Assembly: GCA_009741485.1 (NCBI GenBank)
Contig: CM019217.1
Location: 41,755,298-41,819,297, forward strand
Direction of reading: 5' to 3'
From: Malurus cyaneus samueli
Taxonomy: Eukaryota; Chordata; Aves; Passeriformes; Maluridae
Length of the DNA: 64,000 nucleotides
Both the position numbers and the translations under genes were made by a program. Each line of letters opens with the position of its first letter. Within the stretch, counting starts at the first letter, position 1. This document shows positions 22,027 to 36,568 of the stretch, one piece after another. The notes beneath the pieces are model-generated. The model ran no database searches. It was not told where the DNA came from and saw only the letters and a program-made list of their open reading frames with translations.

Positions 22027-25000
22027 AGACGGAAATGTGTCAGCTTTAAGCACGCAGAGGAGTTTTTGCAGTTTTAATAACTCAGTTGTATGAGCCCCAA
22101 TATTTTGTCTGTGAAAATGAGTTCAGAGGTAAAATAAAGATTTTACAAATAAGACAAGTATTGCCTTCTTTGCTGCAGCCTCCTGTCTTCTGTACCCCCC
22201 CAACTGCGTATATTTCATTTTTTTCCAAGACTTTTCTTTCCCCCTAACTAAAAGATCTGGAAATATGCTTTTAAAAGAGGAAAAAAGGTATCTCCCTTCC
22301 CTGAAATTCTGTTGTTGCAAGTTGGGAAATACCAGCCAAAAGGCAAAGCTAACACAAAAAGCTGTCAGCTTTGGCAGCATCATGGCTTCATATGACTGGT
22401 AAATTTGCTTTTTCTTCTGAAATGTGGTGTACTGAGATGGCAGTGTGCTCTTGTGGGGCCAGAGAGGGACCGCCAGCCCGGGGATTTTAATGGCAATATT
22501 GCGACAGTCAGTGCAGCTGTTGGACTGCACAGCGAGGAGAAAAATTTCCATCAAATTTCTGCTGTGTGGGGTGCAAGTGGGAACATTTAAACCTCGTGTT
22601 TAGCTCCCAGATGCACAAACCACATGTCTGAGCTGACACACAGGGAAGCATTGTTCATCAGTTAAAAATTGGCATCTTTTATTTCCTCCCTTTGGGCCGA
22701 ACTGGGAACCATATTGTGACTCCTTAGGTGCTCTGGCAACAAAATGACTTTCTGCCCCACACTGAAGAATTAGTTCTTAGTACAAAGGGAAGAAATGTGC
22801 AGTACAACAGAAATCTGTAATACAAAATGCAAAGGGGTGGGACAGGTGACAGGAGCAATACACAGACGTATGGTTTTCAACTGGGTCCCATTAAGTAAGC
22901 AATGGGAGTATTGCTGCATAGACCACTGCCAGACACATTTGTGTCCTTTTATTTTTTTCCTTTTCTCTGATATTTAATAAGTGCTGGAAAAAGTACAGAA
23001 CAAAATGAAAACCACAGAGATGTGTTGGTGTTTACAAGACCTCAGCTGGACTGTGGTCAGAGCAATTACTTTGCTTTTGCTGGTATTATTTCCCAGGCTG
23101 ACTTTCCCATGTACACCACAGCTGTGAGCAGGTGGCAGTGCATGTTCATGTGTACTTCATGTAGTGGAATGGCCTCTCTTTGTATCTTGTGTAATATTTT
23201 CTTGTTCAGCTGAAAACATAATTTGCAATGGCAGGCAGATACAAACAAGATTTTTACAAGATGAAAGCAAAATACCCAGTCCAAAACTCCCAGAGTTTTA
23301 GTTTCTTTTCATAGTTATATTAATATTTAAGTGTACTTTAAAATGAAATACATGTTTAGAAAAGAGGTCAGTCTGGGTGAATATATAAGCTAATTTCTTT
23401 TTCTTCAGATGAAAGTGGATTTCTTTTTTAATTTGGGAAAAGGTCAACCCACTCTCTCATCACTACATTTTTTTCCATGGAGAACAGACTTGATTGTTCT
23501 CCAAACATTGTTTCCTGTTCTTTGCAGAGGGGAAATGTTTATTCCTTGCTCCTAATAATCAGACATACTGTAATGACTTGTTCACAGGGAAGAAAAAAAT
23601 ACAGGAAAGTTAAGACTGATGATTAATGTTTTCTTTACGTTGAAATTTTAAAAGCAGTAGAGCAGGGACTGTTACAGTGAAATACGTGTAATACGTTGGA
23701 AATCCTGGATAAGCTGAAGGATGTATATCACACTCATTAAAAGAGTACACAGAGGCATTTATTTGACAGAGAAAATGGAAAGAAGAATTTTGTCTGTCAC
23801 TGCTCATCCAAGCAGGCACAAACCTTCTGGTGCCTTTAAGAAGGGTACAAATGCAGAATTGGAAGGCCATCAAACCGATGCTATTCACTTAATTGCTTTA
23901 GCTGTGTTTGATTGAGATGATCACACTGTGTCACTTAAATGGTAGTTTAATACGTCCCAGCAGATAATTTAAAATGCTGCTTGGGCAAGATCTGTTGGGG
24001 TGAATGTTCCAGGTGCTTCCTGAAGCCGTAGCTATTCCCCATGCATCAGACCTGGGGAAACCAGGGCCTTGCCTGCGAGAGAGGAGCCAAGGTGCACATC
24101 TGTGTACACTGAAACTCCTCTTGGAGTGACACAGGATGAGCCAAAGCAAAATACAGCAGTTAAAGCCACATGCCACTTAGTTTTCCTGCCTTATTTTTTT
24201 GACATAAAGTTCTGAAAAATCTTTACCACAGAGTTGAGACTAAATCTTTTATCTTAACTTTCCCACCTCCTTAGATCCTGCTCAAATAAGCAAACTATTA
24301 GTTGTTTTCTAAATAAAATAAATGTGCTAGTATCTATAAATCCCTTCAGTGAGCTACAGTTGTCCACAATCTGTTCATTTCAACAGAGATTAGTTTTTGT
24401 AGTGTAAATGGTGGGGCACTGATATCCTAGAATTATTTCCCAATCTTTGAATGCTCTTTTGAGTCAGGGAAACTTTCTCTCTATATGAATCTCCACCATT
24501 TTCATGCTACTCAACTCCTTTTTTCCTACTGCTGGTACTTACATGGAGCATTGCTTCTCCCAAGATTAAAAAAAGTCTCTATTTCTGAATCTCATTCTCC
24601 TTCTAGCTGCCCATCCAGAGCATTCACTTCTCTTTTCTGCAATGGGTTTAAAGTGTTGCTACTATTCTAAAAAAACAGCTCATCAATTGCTACTGAAGGC
24701 ATAGGAAATTCTTAAACTGTTTATAAACAATTAATTCTTAAACTGTTTTAAAAAAATTGTTTAAACTTGAGGGTTTTTTTCAAAGGTCCTAAATGTCTCA
24801 AGAACACATTCAGAGATAGTACATTTAGAGTGATATGTGATCCTGTTCTTCAAAGTCCTTGTTTTGAGAATTTCTCCCTCAGTTTTTCCCTTTTGAAAAC
24901 TGACAGGCAAATTAGGAGATAATTTATAAGTGCTTTGTATTCTTCCCAGATGTTTCTATTCCATTCTATTAATTTAATGTTAATTCTCAAATGTAATGGG

Positions 25001-28000
25001 CTTTTAATGAGTCATGTAAATTAAGATATAAAATAAAATGAATTAATTAAAATGTAAATGAGTATTGGAAGTAATGAAAACAGCAATGAAGATGCACAGA
25101 GAATCTAAGACTAAAAAGCATCAACAGAAAACAATGATGATACTATGTGGCAAAGAATTAGGCTGATGGATTTCTAAAAGTTACGCATTTTTAAAATCAA
25201 ATCCGTAGAGGAAAGGAGAGTTTTGTAAGGATTTTATGTATATAAATAGCAAGAAAAGAATTATGTTTGTGAGAAGTGAAGGAAAAAACCTAAATCTGAG
25301 GGAGAACATGAAAATTGAACTGAGTTTGCAGAACACTGTGCCTGCTACAAAAATATAGTTGCAAATCTCTTCTGAGGTGCTTATATCAGAATTCCAGATA
25401 ATGAAACAGGATGGGGCCTGTGTTTCTTCATGTTGATTAATTCCACCTAAAGAATCACATTGAGTTCTGTGCACTGCGTTATAGGGAAAACATTGATAAG
25501 CTGGAAAGTCTTCAGAAAAAAAAAACCAGTGAACTGAGTGGAGAGCTAGGGTGTGAAGTAAGAGAAAGAAAAAATACGTTTAAAAAGTCCAGAGTGCCAT
25601 TCCTTAGCTGGGCATAATGAGAACAAAATAAGTGGTCTTAGCCTATGATGTCTGGCAGACAGTGAACCCATATGCTCCTGAGAATGTGACTGGGAAGAAC
25701 AGGATGGCACCAATGGTAATTGTGGAGCCAATAATAAAAAAACACCTGACAGTGAAAGTCACTGCTTCCCGAGTCATTGCACACCTACCACATGAGCTTG
25801 GTATGTGACAGAACCAGTCCCTGATCCCAGTTTCTGCCACCACCTAACCCAAGCTGGGGCAGGAGCCAGCACTGGCCTCTTCCAAGTACCAAAGCTGTGG
25901 CTGGCAGCTAATTCACAACATTTCCAGGCTCCACCAGACCTGGCTCCTGGGTCTCATGAGTGCATGTCCAGGTGGAGGCCGGCAGCTCCCCATGGGCACA
26001 TGTTCCCAATGTCATCCCCCTTCCTTCTTCCAGCACAGGAGCCCCAGGCAGGAAATCTCTGTTTACAGCAAGAATTTCAGTGGAGAAAGACATGGAGCTG
26101 CAACTCTAATCAGTGAATGTTTATTATATATTTCAGAATTGGATCATCTCTAGATTGCACAGCAGAGGAGGGGAAAATAGACACCATTTTCCTTCCTGCA
26201 CAAGAGCATGATTAGGGACAGAGTCAGAAGGGGCTTAGGTGCTGCTGTGCATGTGGTCTCCATTTTTAGCAACAGCTGTAGATCAAAAGGTAAACCCAAA
26301 ATTTTCATAAAACAGATCTGAATCTATCATCTGTCACAGAGATGATAGATGAACCATGTATATACTTATTCTCTGACTGCTATGATTGTATAATGTGAAC
26401 ATCCAGGATTTTACACATCAGTATTAGCTGTTATTTAATGTTTTGGGATTACCTCAAATTGGGTAGTAAAGGAAAAGATGGCTGTAGTCAAAGACATTTG
26501 AGCATGGAGCTGGATGTGTTTTGAGCCTTAGGGAGAGCACCAACAAAAGTTATAAAAGCAGTGATTAGGGTGAGGAGGAGAGGAATACAGGAGTTAAGTG
26601 AATTGCAAATATGTGACCGATCTTAAACCAGCCACGTTTCAGCCTGAGCTGAAAGAATCATGTGAAATTTTAGTACAATGTTTTCTCATACTAAAAAGGT
26701 GATGCTTTGTGTAAGCAGCTGTGAATGTCTGAAATCCTTTCTAAGCCATGAGAAATAATTAGATCAGTTGACTCAGATACAACAGTGCTATTATTCACTG
26801 ACTGGGCTTACTTGTGACACTGGAAAGGTCTGAATTTTTATAGGTTTATGGGGCTGGAAACAAGACTGTCTTAGAAGATACCACAACCCTGCAAATGACA
26901 AGTAATGGGTCAGAATCTGGTGATTAAATGTAATGTGAGGATTTGATGATCAACTAGCACCCGCATCGTATTCCTTTAGGATTTTTCTTCCTGCATGCTT
27001 CCATCAGGCCTGAATGCAGCTCAGCAGGGAGCCCTAAATCCTGCTGGTTTTGTGTTTATAGCAGCATAACCCTTGATTCAGAGCCTTTGATAGCTCCCCC
27101 CTGGCTGCCACACACCACACATGTGCAGGAGATCCACACCAGCTGTGGAGCCAAGCTGGCAGGGACTAAAGGCTAATGAGACTTGGTGTAGCTCCCAATC
27201 CTCACATCAGTGAAGCGCTCCAGCAGCTCCTGCCAGGTTCAGCTCTGTCTCGCTGTGAAGCAGCCCTTTACTGCGCTCATCTTCCCTTCCAGCATTATCT
27301 GCCTCCTCTTCTGTGCTCAGCTAGTCCAGATGAGTGGCTGAAGGGTTTGGTGCAATAATATAGGGTGAGCTCTTTGGGAAAATGTGGTGTGGATGGGGGC
27401 TCTCATTCAGGAAACCTGCAAAACACTAGTGTTAGGAAAACAGAATGGTATACACAATTCTTTTAGACAACTGGTTTCTATCTTTTCTCCCAAGTATCAA
27501 GTACAGGCAAGTGAACTTACAGGATTGCATTAAGTAGATCTATTTTAAGGTAGATTTTAAAGGGAATATATTTTAAAGGACTTCTGAAATGATAGCAACT
27601 CCCTTTAATTTCTTAGAAGAGTTGGTTGAAACATGTAATTATTTTCTGAAGAAGTTTGTAAGGGATTATCATTATAGGTTCTTAGTTTGACAAACATATG
27701 CTATATTTCTATATAATCTCAGCTCTAAAATCTGTTTCACATTTTGCATGTGTTTTTTATGGCTGATGGATATTTTTTCACTTTCTTTGATATAAATTAT
27801 CTCCCTTATATTGAATGTATGGTCTTTGCAGTAAATGTGCTATGTAACATTGTAGCAACTTTGCATTTATTTAAAGAAAGAACCTTTTTGTGATTCATTG
27901 TAAGGTGCTCTGAGAAACGGAATAAAAACCTTTTTATTGGAAGTAAGAACAACTGTACAATTCATATAAAGTAGAAATTTTAACCCTTAGGTGGATGTGG

Positions 28001-30902
28001 TGGCTGGTGATACCTGCCTGTCTCCTGATCATATGTTTTGTACCCATGCAATGAAAATGAGAGCTTTTCCCAGAGTCTGGACTGGGACTAAAGAACAGAA
28101 AATAATGAGGTGTCTGTTGTGAATGCCAAAGAGAACTGCAGGAATGCTAGTAGCTGCAGGAAGAAGTGAAAGAGGCAGAAGTGACACACAAGAGCCACGT
28201 GTTGTCACTGTTATCATTTGCTTCTGATTAAAGGCCTATTTGTCATGACCAATCATTTACTAGGTGTTCAAACAAGTGCCCGTCAGAGAATGCTTCACAA
28301 GAACAGCAGCAATGAGGTTCTGAAGATAAATGTGCATTTTACCTGTCCCTCCACAGCTGCTGGAAAATTAATGTCAGTGCTAATGAAGAAAAAGGCTCTT
28401 GGGATAATAGGAAGCTGCAGGGTTAGAAATGTGGAGTTTGTTTACTTTCTACAGACAGAAGATCTCTCAATGCTTTTCCTGTTACTGCAGTTTTTAAGAT
28501 ACTTGGATTTATAAGTCCCTAAGTTCTGAATACCACATACCTAAAATAACTCCCAATCATTAAGAGAAAAATAGTCACACAAAAAAGAGCTGAAATCTAT
28601 TTGCTCATGATTTGTTTTACTACATGCACAAGACTTCAGTCTAGTTCAGTTTTCTTACTAGACAGATTCTCAAAACCTCCTGCAATGGTTCTTTACAAAG
28701 TTTAGAGCCCATTGTCTTAGAAGTGAAATGACTGATGGAAATGCATCGTAAAAAATCACTTAAAGCAACAATTACAATCTCAAAAAAAAATAATTATTAC
28801 TCATCAACATTGAATGCAGATTAAAAAGATAATTTCAAAATAGAAATTACAATATTGTTGGTGTAAGACTGGATGTTTGGGAAATACTTCGCATGATTGT
28901 TTTTTATCATAGTTGTGGACATAAACATTTTTTTTTAAAAAGGAGGAGCCTAAAATAACCTTCAGAAAATAGAGTGGTCTAAATTAGGCTTCTAAATGAT
29001 TTTCAGATACCTAGCTATATGGCTTCTGTCTCCTTTTCTCTAAGCACTCTACAGCTGTCACTGACCCTCTTTTATTGGTTTTCTTGAACTTAAAAGTTTT
29101 TATATCTTTTAATGTTTCAAAAATATGACTTCTTAAATTAGAATACTAAATATAGAGTTATGAGTTCAGTCATAACCGGTCATTAAATACTAACAAAAGA
29201 GGAAAGCTGGCTCAGCTTTGTATCCATGCTCAGAAGAAAATGTTATATACTGATTACTACAGAGAAGCATTTGAAACTGTTGAGAGAAATTTATAATTTT
29301 TTGATAGCAAGTGTTCAAATACTCCTAACCCTTTAAAGGTTTTAACTATGAAGACATGGGATTTCTGAATAAATGTTGGAAATGTGCAGAAATCATAAGG
29401 AATCATCATAATTTCAGAACTGTTCCAAAAGTCATGGTATCTAGTGAACTTTTCCAGAACTGAAATGTCTTCTGCTCTGACTATGAATTGTGTGGCTGCA
29501 TAGAAAACACAAAACCTTTGTCAGTCACTGTAATTAAAATAGCTGGGGTATTACAATAGAAGCATTTGTGTTTAGCAGTGTTTTTCAAAGCTGCTAACTA
29601 AAGGCTTGCTGCAGTCTTCTGGCATACACAGAAATGAGACAATTATGTCAGTATGTCAGCTTCCCCTTCAGTTCTATATCCTTTCATGGAAAATGCTAGT
29701 ACTTGCTGAATTCCTCAGCTAACTGCAAATAAGAATTTTCTAAATACTTATTTTGAAATTTAATGCTGTAAATAGAGGTAGTCTTTTCACTTGTTATCAT
29801 ATTTTAGAAAGGATGTTTTAAATTTAGCTATATTGGACTACGAGATCTTGCATTTGATTGAGAAAAATTGTAAAATGAAATGAATTCAAGGATCTGCTGA
29901 GGGACTGGGTGGGAGATGCTGGAGATGGGGCTTGGTCTGCCATGCAGCTCTGGCTACAGTGGGGCAGCCCTAGGCAGGAAAGTCCTAGGACAAAGGGAGA
30001 GGAATCACCTGTTACCCTGAAGTTCATAATTACCTGTGGAGGAAGACTGAAGAAATGGGGGAAATAGAGCTAACAGGGTTTTCCAAAATAATAGGGAATT
30101 TAGTACCCTTTGCCTTATTTATGAGAAGACATTTTTTCCCCCATTCAGTTCTTCATACAAACTGAACAAATAGCTACTTCCCCTGCTCATCCCCTATGAA
30201 CAGCAAGTTATTTTTGTTACCCTGAGCTGTTCCCTTACAGAAGTGGAAATAGTTTTTAATGCTAGTAAATATTTTTAGAACAGGTCAAGTGAGGATGCAG
30301 TGACTTTATAAACATTTATTAGTGGCTTCTTATCTAGATACACTCTTGCAGTATGTTTCCTGTTTTTCTTAAACCTTCTTTCTAAAGCCTCCTTAAACAT
30401 TCTGTTATCATCCTGATGTAACCTCCACGTAAAGTTGCAGGAGCAATAGCAAAATTATGTAATTTTTGAGGAATGAAATAAAGAGGACCTGAATAAAGAG
30501 GACCAATTTCAAATTCCAAAATGTCTTTTTTTTGTAGGTTTTGATCACCACAAAGAATCAGTGTATGAAACAAAAATGTATAATGCTTTCAGAGGGCAAC
30601 TGGATGTCACTTTTCATTGGCCTTTATCAGACTGAGATCATGTATTAAATAAGCATTGCAGCATGTGAAAGGAATGATCAGTGCACAAAGCACACTTCAT
30701 AGTATCATTGTTATCTATGAGAAAAGGAAGATGGAGGGAGGAATAGGAATTTTCCTAGTAACTTAAATCCATACTGAATCCAGTAAGGCAGTTTTAGACT
30801 CACATCTGTCAAGTGAGCCTGGAAGTGAATGAACTGACCATTTCTCATCCATATTGCAAAGTATTGTAGCCAGCTGCAGATAACTAGCTAAATAAAGCAC
30901 TG

Positions 30903-30918
30903 TTTTTTTTTTTTTTTT
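30903..30918. repeat. Poly-T run
   Basis: Sixteen consecutive T, followed by G and further T. A simple homopolymer, possibly an old retrotransposon tail, but no element was seen next to it. Confidence 0.9.
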
Positions 30919-33900
30919 GTTTTTATTTCCTTGTTTGTGCATTTCATTTGCTACATGTACTACATTGCTTAATTTGCCATAATTATTTTAAAGATCAGGT
31001 CATTGCCTAAACAAGGACAATTTAGACTTCTCTGACAATCAGGACACATACTAAAATAAGAGTATTTTCATTTTGCTTGAATTTCCATTATTAAATATCT
31101 ATCAAATCAGGTAAAAACCAGAAAAATCAAGACACAATTATTATCTCATTGTGCTGAAAATTATTTCATTGTGCTGAAAAAAAAGTGTGCTGCTAATTGT
31201 GCTGAGGTCAGACTGGGGTAAGTATTCAGTATATCGAATAATTCTGAAAAGGAGACATCAGATAAAATACATGCACTTCTCTGCCCCTGCTGCTCTTATT
31301 GCAAGTAAAATTTTGGGACTGAGAAGTCATTACAGTCATGCTGAATAATCCTTGTCAATAGTCCTTGCTAGAGAACTGCCTTAGGTCAGTTCCATCTTGA
31401 TCTTTTCTGATGTGTAAATTAACAGATTTATCTATTTTTTACACTGTCATGGATGATTTGTAAGACTTCTGCAGGTACAACCCTATGGCTACCAACCTAA
31501 TTCCTTCATTTCAGGATTGGATTAAGTGTACAAATGCAAGACTCTTCATCAGAGTGAACATAACACAGAAATGTTTTTTTTAGTTTCCTGATCTGACATA
31601 TTTAACTTTCAGCTGATAAGTTCCACTGAATAAGTTAAACTTTGAGTGATGTTGTCTAAGTATGTCTCTATAATTTATATGAGTGAAGATCGTCTGAAGA
31701 TGCCCAATTGGAAGGCTTTTAGCTATTTAGCTAGTTTAACAACCAATTGGTAAATGTCAAAGGGTGAAGGCTGCAATCCTGTCAGCAGGGCAGGAACCCA
31801 ACAGGGCAGAACAAAAAACAATGTAAAACTTTTAACCCCCAAATACCCTCTCCAAATAGACATTTTTCCCTTTGAAATGTCTGCATCAAATCCAGGAATT
31901 CCTTTGGTGTTTTGTGTTCCACCAAAATGTATAAAGGTTTGTGGTGTTGGCAACTCCAGTCAAAACTGCATTTAAAAGAAAAATATGAACAACTTCAACC
32001 ACAAGTCACACTCTGTATGTAAAAGTATGGAGCATAAAGTAAAGTTCAAGATATAAATGTGTTTCACAAATCAAACTTCTTCTGTATGTGACTGGACACA
32101 TCTGTTATGAATAAGATGTTTCATAAATCATTGAAGATGTTTGAAAAAAATGAGCATTCTCAGTTCTCTCAGAAAATGCATTTAGTCTCTTTGCATTCAG
32201 TGAATGATGTAAATTTTCAAAATGCCGTGTCTTTATTGCTGCATACAAATATCTACAGCGGTGCCTTGTGTTTGAGGCTCTCAAATCTCTGTTTAAATCC
32301 TGGCATTTGTATTTGATAGAAAAATTTGAGCAAGAGGGAATGATAATAATGACACAAAACACTACAGAATTGGTGGGGGAGCATTTTTTGACATTTGGTA
32401 GTGTGCTGACTTTTGCTTATACCTTTTATTTTCAAGAAGTGGCAAACAAATTTGCTGACAAAAAGCCTGTCAACAGAAAGAGTTGGGCATTTGACAAGTT
32501 CTGATGAGGGCCACAGAGGATTCACAAAATTTTCTCTTCTTGCTTTTGCTTTGAGCAGTTCTGCAGAATGTGACCTGGCCTGTGACAAAGGTCTGGCCTT
32601 TCTGCAGGGCATCAGGCAGTATATCCATTGAGACTGCTGACAGCACTGCAGGGGCTTCACACATGGTGTTCATAAACAGCATTGCTAAGTTCTCAGTCCA
32701 TTATGTGAAAACAAACCTATCCAGAAATGAGAAGTATATTTCTCCTTTCTGCTTTTTCATTAATTCATTCCGTAAGTGTTAGAGAAATGATCTATCTCTT
32801 TCTAAAAGAACTTAATTTCATTCACTCATCCCATAATTGAGCAGATGAATAAAGCCATGACATTTTTGGTTAAATTATGACATGCTGTAGAATTCACAAA
32901 CAGTAACTCTACCTTGCAACAGTCTGTTGCCCTGAGATACTGCTGACTTACTAAGATAATACTGAAATAAAAATTCTGGATGGGATTCCTTGCTTGAAAC
33001 TGGTTTCTAAAAATTAATTGATCTTTTTATGTGCCTCTCTGTTAAAGAAACAATGGACAAAGATGGAAACATTTTGAAAAGTTCATTATACCAAATACTA
33101 GTCTGCTAGATATATTGGTATGTTTTATTATAACAGTTCTCTGCATTTAGCCCACAGAGTAGGCTTCAAGAGTTGCTAACAATCACAATTTTTTCAGGCA
33201 TTGAAAGATCAATATGGGGATATTACCCAGATGCATTTACCCAGGCTTTACAGTTCATATGGTGTGCAGGACTCCAGTCCCATAAGACCGAAAAGTAACA
33301 GCACTGTGAGTGCTGTCAAGAGCTTTGTAGAAAGAAAATCTCAGAGTCTGCTGGCAAAAACAGGTGTTTAGGGCAAAGCTTGTATAAAAATGGTGGAGAA
33401 GAAATTAGGAGGAATTTAATACATTTAGTGTATTTAAGTCTGCCCCTTCCCCATTCTTCCAAGAACCCCAAAAACAGTGATTAGGAGGTAGAGATTGTCT
33501 TGTTAGCACGATATTCAGAGGCTGAAGAACTCAGGCACAGAGCACATGGAAGCATCAAGAAAGGTACGAGCTCTGTGGGCATTGGAGCTATTTACTGCAG
33601 GCTCATTTACTGTTTAATTTCCCTGAACCCTCTTCTCCTTCCAACATGAGTTGTATATACTTTGTCTCTGTCGTTTACTTGGATATTGAAGGCAAACAAA
33701 ACTATGGTGTCAGTCATGATTCCAAGAGGCAGGAATCATTGAAACACTTTATTCCTGATTATGTTCAGTCTGCCTATGAAGTGTGCAGTGAACTTCATGT
33801 TCAATATTTTCATGTCTTTAGCAGGTAAAAAAGATTTAAAAAATTGTATGTTGATCCTGTACTAAATATTTTCAAAAGACGTTGTTTCAGAATAATGAAA

Positions 33901-36546
33901 TGTCTCCACCTGGACATTTCCTGACCATGTCATCAATTAGTCCAAGAGCAGCCTTTGACTGGAGGACAGACATGGGTTCCAGGAAAAGAGTGATTGTTCA
34001 TTGCTACTGATAGTTCTGTGGATTATGTGAGAGTTCTCTAGCTGCTGACAGTAAACTGTCAACACAGAAACCATTCAAAAGATGAAAATACTGAAAAATG
34101 TTTTGTAACTGCTTCAAAATTAAACTTTTTAATGCACTCTTTTTAGAGAAATGTGAAAATACAGAGAATTACATGGTGGCCTCTTAAGAAGTAATCAAAG
34201 CATACCAGTGTTATCTACAGGTAATTTAGAGGTAATTTGAAAGTACATGTTTTTATTTCCCAAAATTCCTTACATGACTTGATACATCTTGTTTGAGATT
34301 TATGTAATGCAAATAATGTGCTAGTTTATCTCTCAATTGAAGAAATAAAAATTGGCAGCTGAAGATGTTTTGCTCTGTAGCCACAGGCGCCTTTAATCAA
34401 AGATGTATCAAAATGTTTCTCAGCTTCCTGCCTGCGCAACAGAGAATGGAAACATCCATTATTCTGAAGACAGCAGACAAGGTGCAGTAGCAACATTTGA
34501 CAAATTCAGGAAGAGAACTACACTTCATTGTTTGAATTCTCAAATATGAGCTCTTGGACACCAATCAGTCAACAAATGAATGGAAAATTGAAATGACCAC
34601 CTGTCCCAGCTAATAATGTGCTGCATTTTGAATTGTCCCAGTTGAATAATACAGCAATATTATAGATTAAGAAATAAATTTTTCCAACTCAAAGAGATGC
34701 AGAATGCTGACACCGTGATTCTATTAAATTCTAACTCAGATACTGATTATTTATAGACTTCTTCCCATTACAGATTTTTAGACCAAGAATAATTTCCTTG
34801 AAAACAGAAAGGGAACTAGTTTTTAACATTTTAATGATAGAAAAAAGGGTTTCTAAATATTGAGCACAAGAATACAGAGATCACTATTAAGACAAGTTAT
34901 GTAGTTTCCATTATTAGAGTGAAAGAGCCATTAATCTTACATTTAAGTTCTGCAGTGTTTGCAAATTAGACAAGAAGGGAGCTTTACCCTATCTCTTCAT
35001 AGGAATTTGTTGAGGTTAGATTCCTCAGCGATGTCTGGGAACTGGCAGAAATTAGGCAAGTGGTCAGTGTCAGGTCCGTTTTAAATCAGGACTTAGTTCT
35101 GCAGAACAGAACTGTGTAAGTTCTAGACCAGTAGATCGGCTTGAAATGCGAGCAGGAAGATAATGTTATGAAACCAATAATAACAATTCACAAGGATTTT
35201 TTTGATGCCTATCCAATCAGTTAGTAAATTAATTGGCATCATTTATGGTTGCTAACTACTGCCCTAATTATGAGAACCATTGTGTATTTCCTAATTGTGT
35301 GTGGCTGGCAAGACGAGGAAGAGGAAGGAGGCGTCGTCCAGTACTAACTCCATACAAAAATCAGAACCACACAAGCACACACAATCTGGTTTTTCTATTT
35401 CATTACAATGGTTCCATGATCATGGCCATTTAACAGACACTGAGAAATTACCCTGAAAGCAGTTGAAATTATTCTGAAAACAGTTCAGAGTATAGAAATG
35501 GACATCTGTGAAACACAATATAGAAATTTAATGTGAAAATGAACTAGTCTCATTCACTCCTCTGTCCCCTTCATTGTTGTCCCCAGGACAGAGGTGCTTA
35601 AGGTTTTACCTGTTTTGGGAAGAAAAAACAACAACAAAAAAAAAAGGTTGTGTTTTGTTTAGAAGTCTTATTGTTATCTATAGCCATTTAAAATAATATA
35701 AATGCTCCTTTCCCTTCAGCTAGCACAGAAGAGCTTCAAGGAATTTCCTCCATTTACAATTGTCAGGCTCAGTGGGAGTCTGAGTTGCTGAGCAACCATT
35801 TTTCTTATTTGATGTAATTCATCTTTTAACTAATAGAAAGCACTATTGATGAATTGAGCAGAGAAGAGAAAGCAAAAGAACAGAAATTACTGGATACTGA
35901 ATTGAGCATCTGCAATATTAACCAATTTTGGCATATAAGTGAAGAAAATTAATAAGAAAAAATAATGCCTCCTTATGAATTTTGTCTTAAAAGCTTACCT
36001 GCCTTTGAAAACAGTGTATTGTTCTATCAGTGAGCTTTCAGAAGCTCTATCAGAAGCTTTCATACTACTGCCTTGCGAGGTCAGAACACTGAACAATAAA
36101 TCTTAATGGGGAAAATCATGTAGGCATTTACGTACTTTGAACTTGCATACAAGTAGTCAATAAATGTGGAGTATTACTGATACTTACTAATTATATTACA
36201 AATGGGGAATTATGTGAGGAAAGGGGAAATTGTGATGCTGAGTGAGCACTGCTTTTGTTCAATTCCCAGTGTTTGCAGGGGCAAATTAAACATTTGCCCT
36301 GAAAATTAAGTATTGTAGTCCTCCTGATTGCTCTGCTGTCTTGAAGCTATAGGAAATCATGAGGCTGGAGATCATGGATTTTGGGGTGTTTGCATTTCGA
36401 TGGATAAGCTTCTGGTCCAAGGAATTTGCAAAAGCAATGACTTTGCAAAAAGAGAAAAACTGTTTTGATAAGAGTCCTGCTCTGGGAGAAACTAAACTAT
36501 ACCAAGAATGAAATGCTAAAAAGGAATGGACAAAAACGTTTGTTGG

Positions 36547-36568
36547 TTTTTTTTTTTTTTTTTTTTTT
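36547..36568. repeat. Poly-T run
   Basis: Twenty-two consecutive T. On the minus strand it makes a run of lysine codons in a spurious frame (36286-36627). Confidence 0.95.

Noticed and set aside
32107..32782. Overlapping frames on both strands, considered as a domesticated transposase remnant
   Set aside because: No transposase signature could be recognised and the frames alternate without one dominant strand.
33646..33828. 60-codon plus frame that runs into a CAG|GTAAAA donor
   Set aside because: There is no convincing acceptor upstream and no recognisable protein; kept only as a note.
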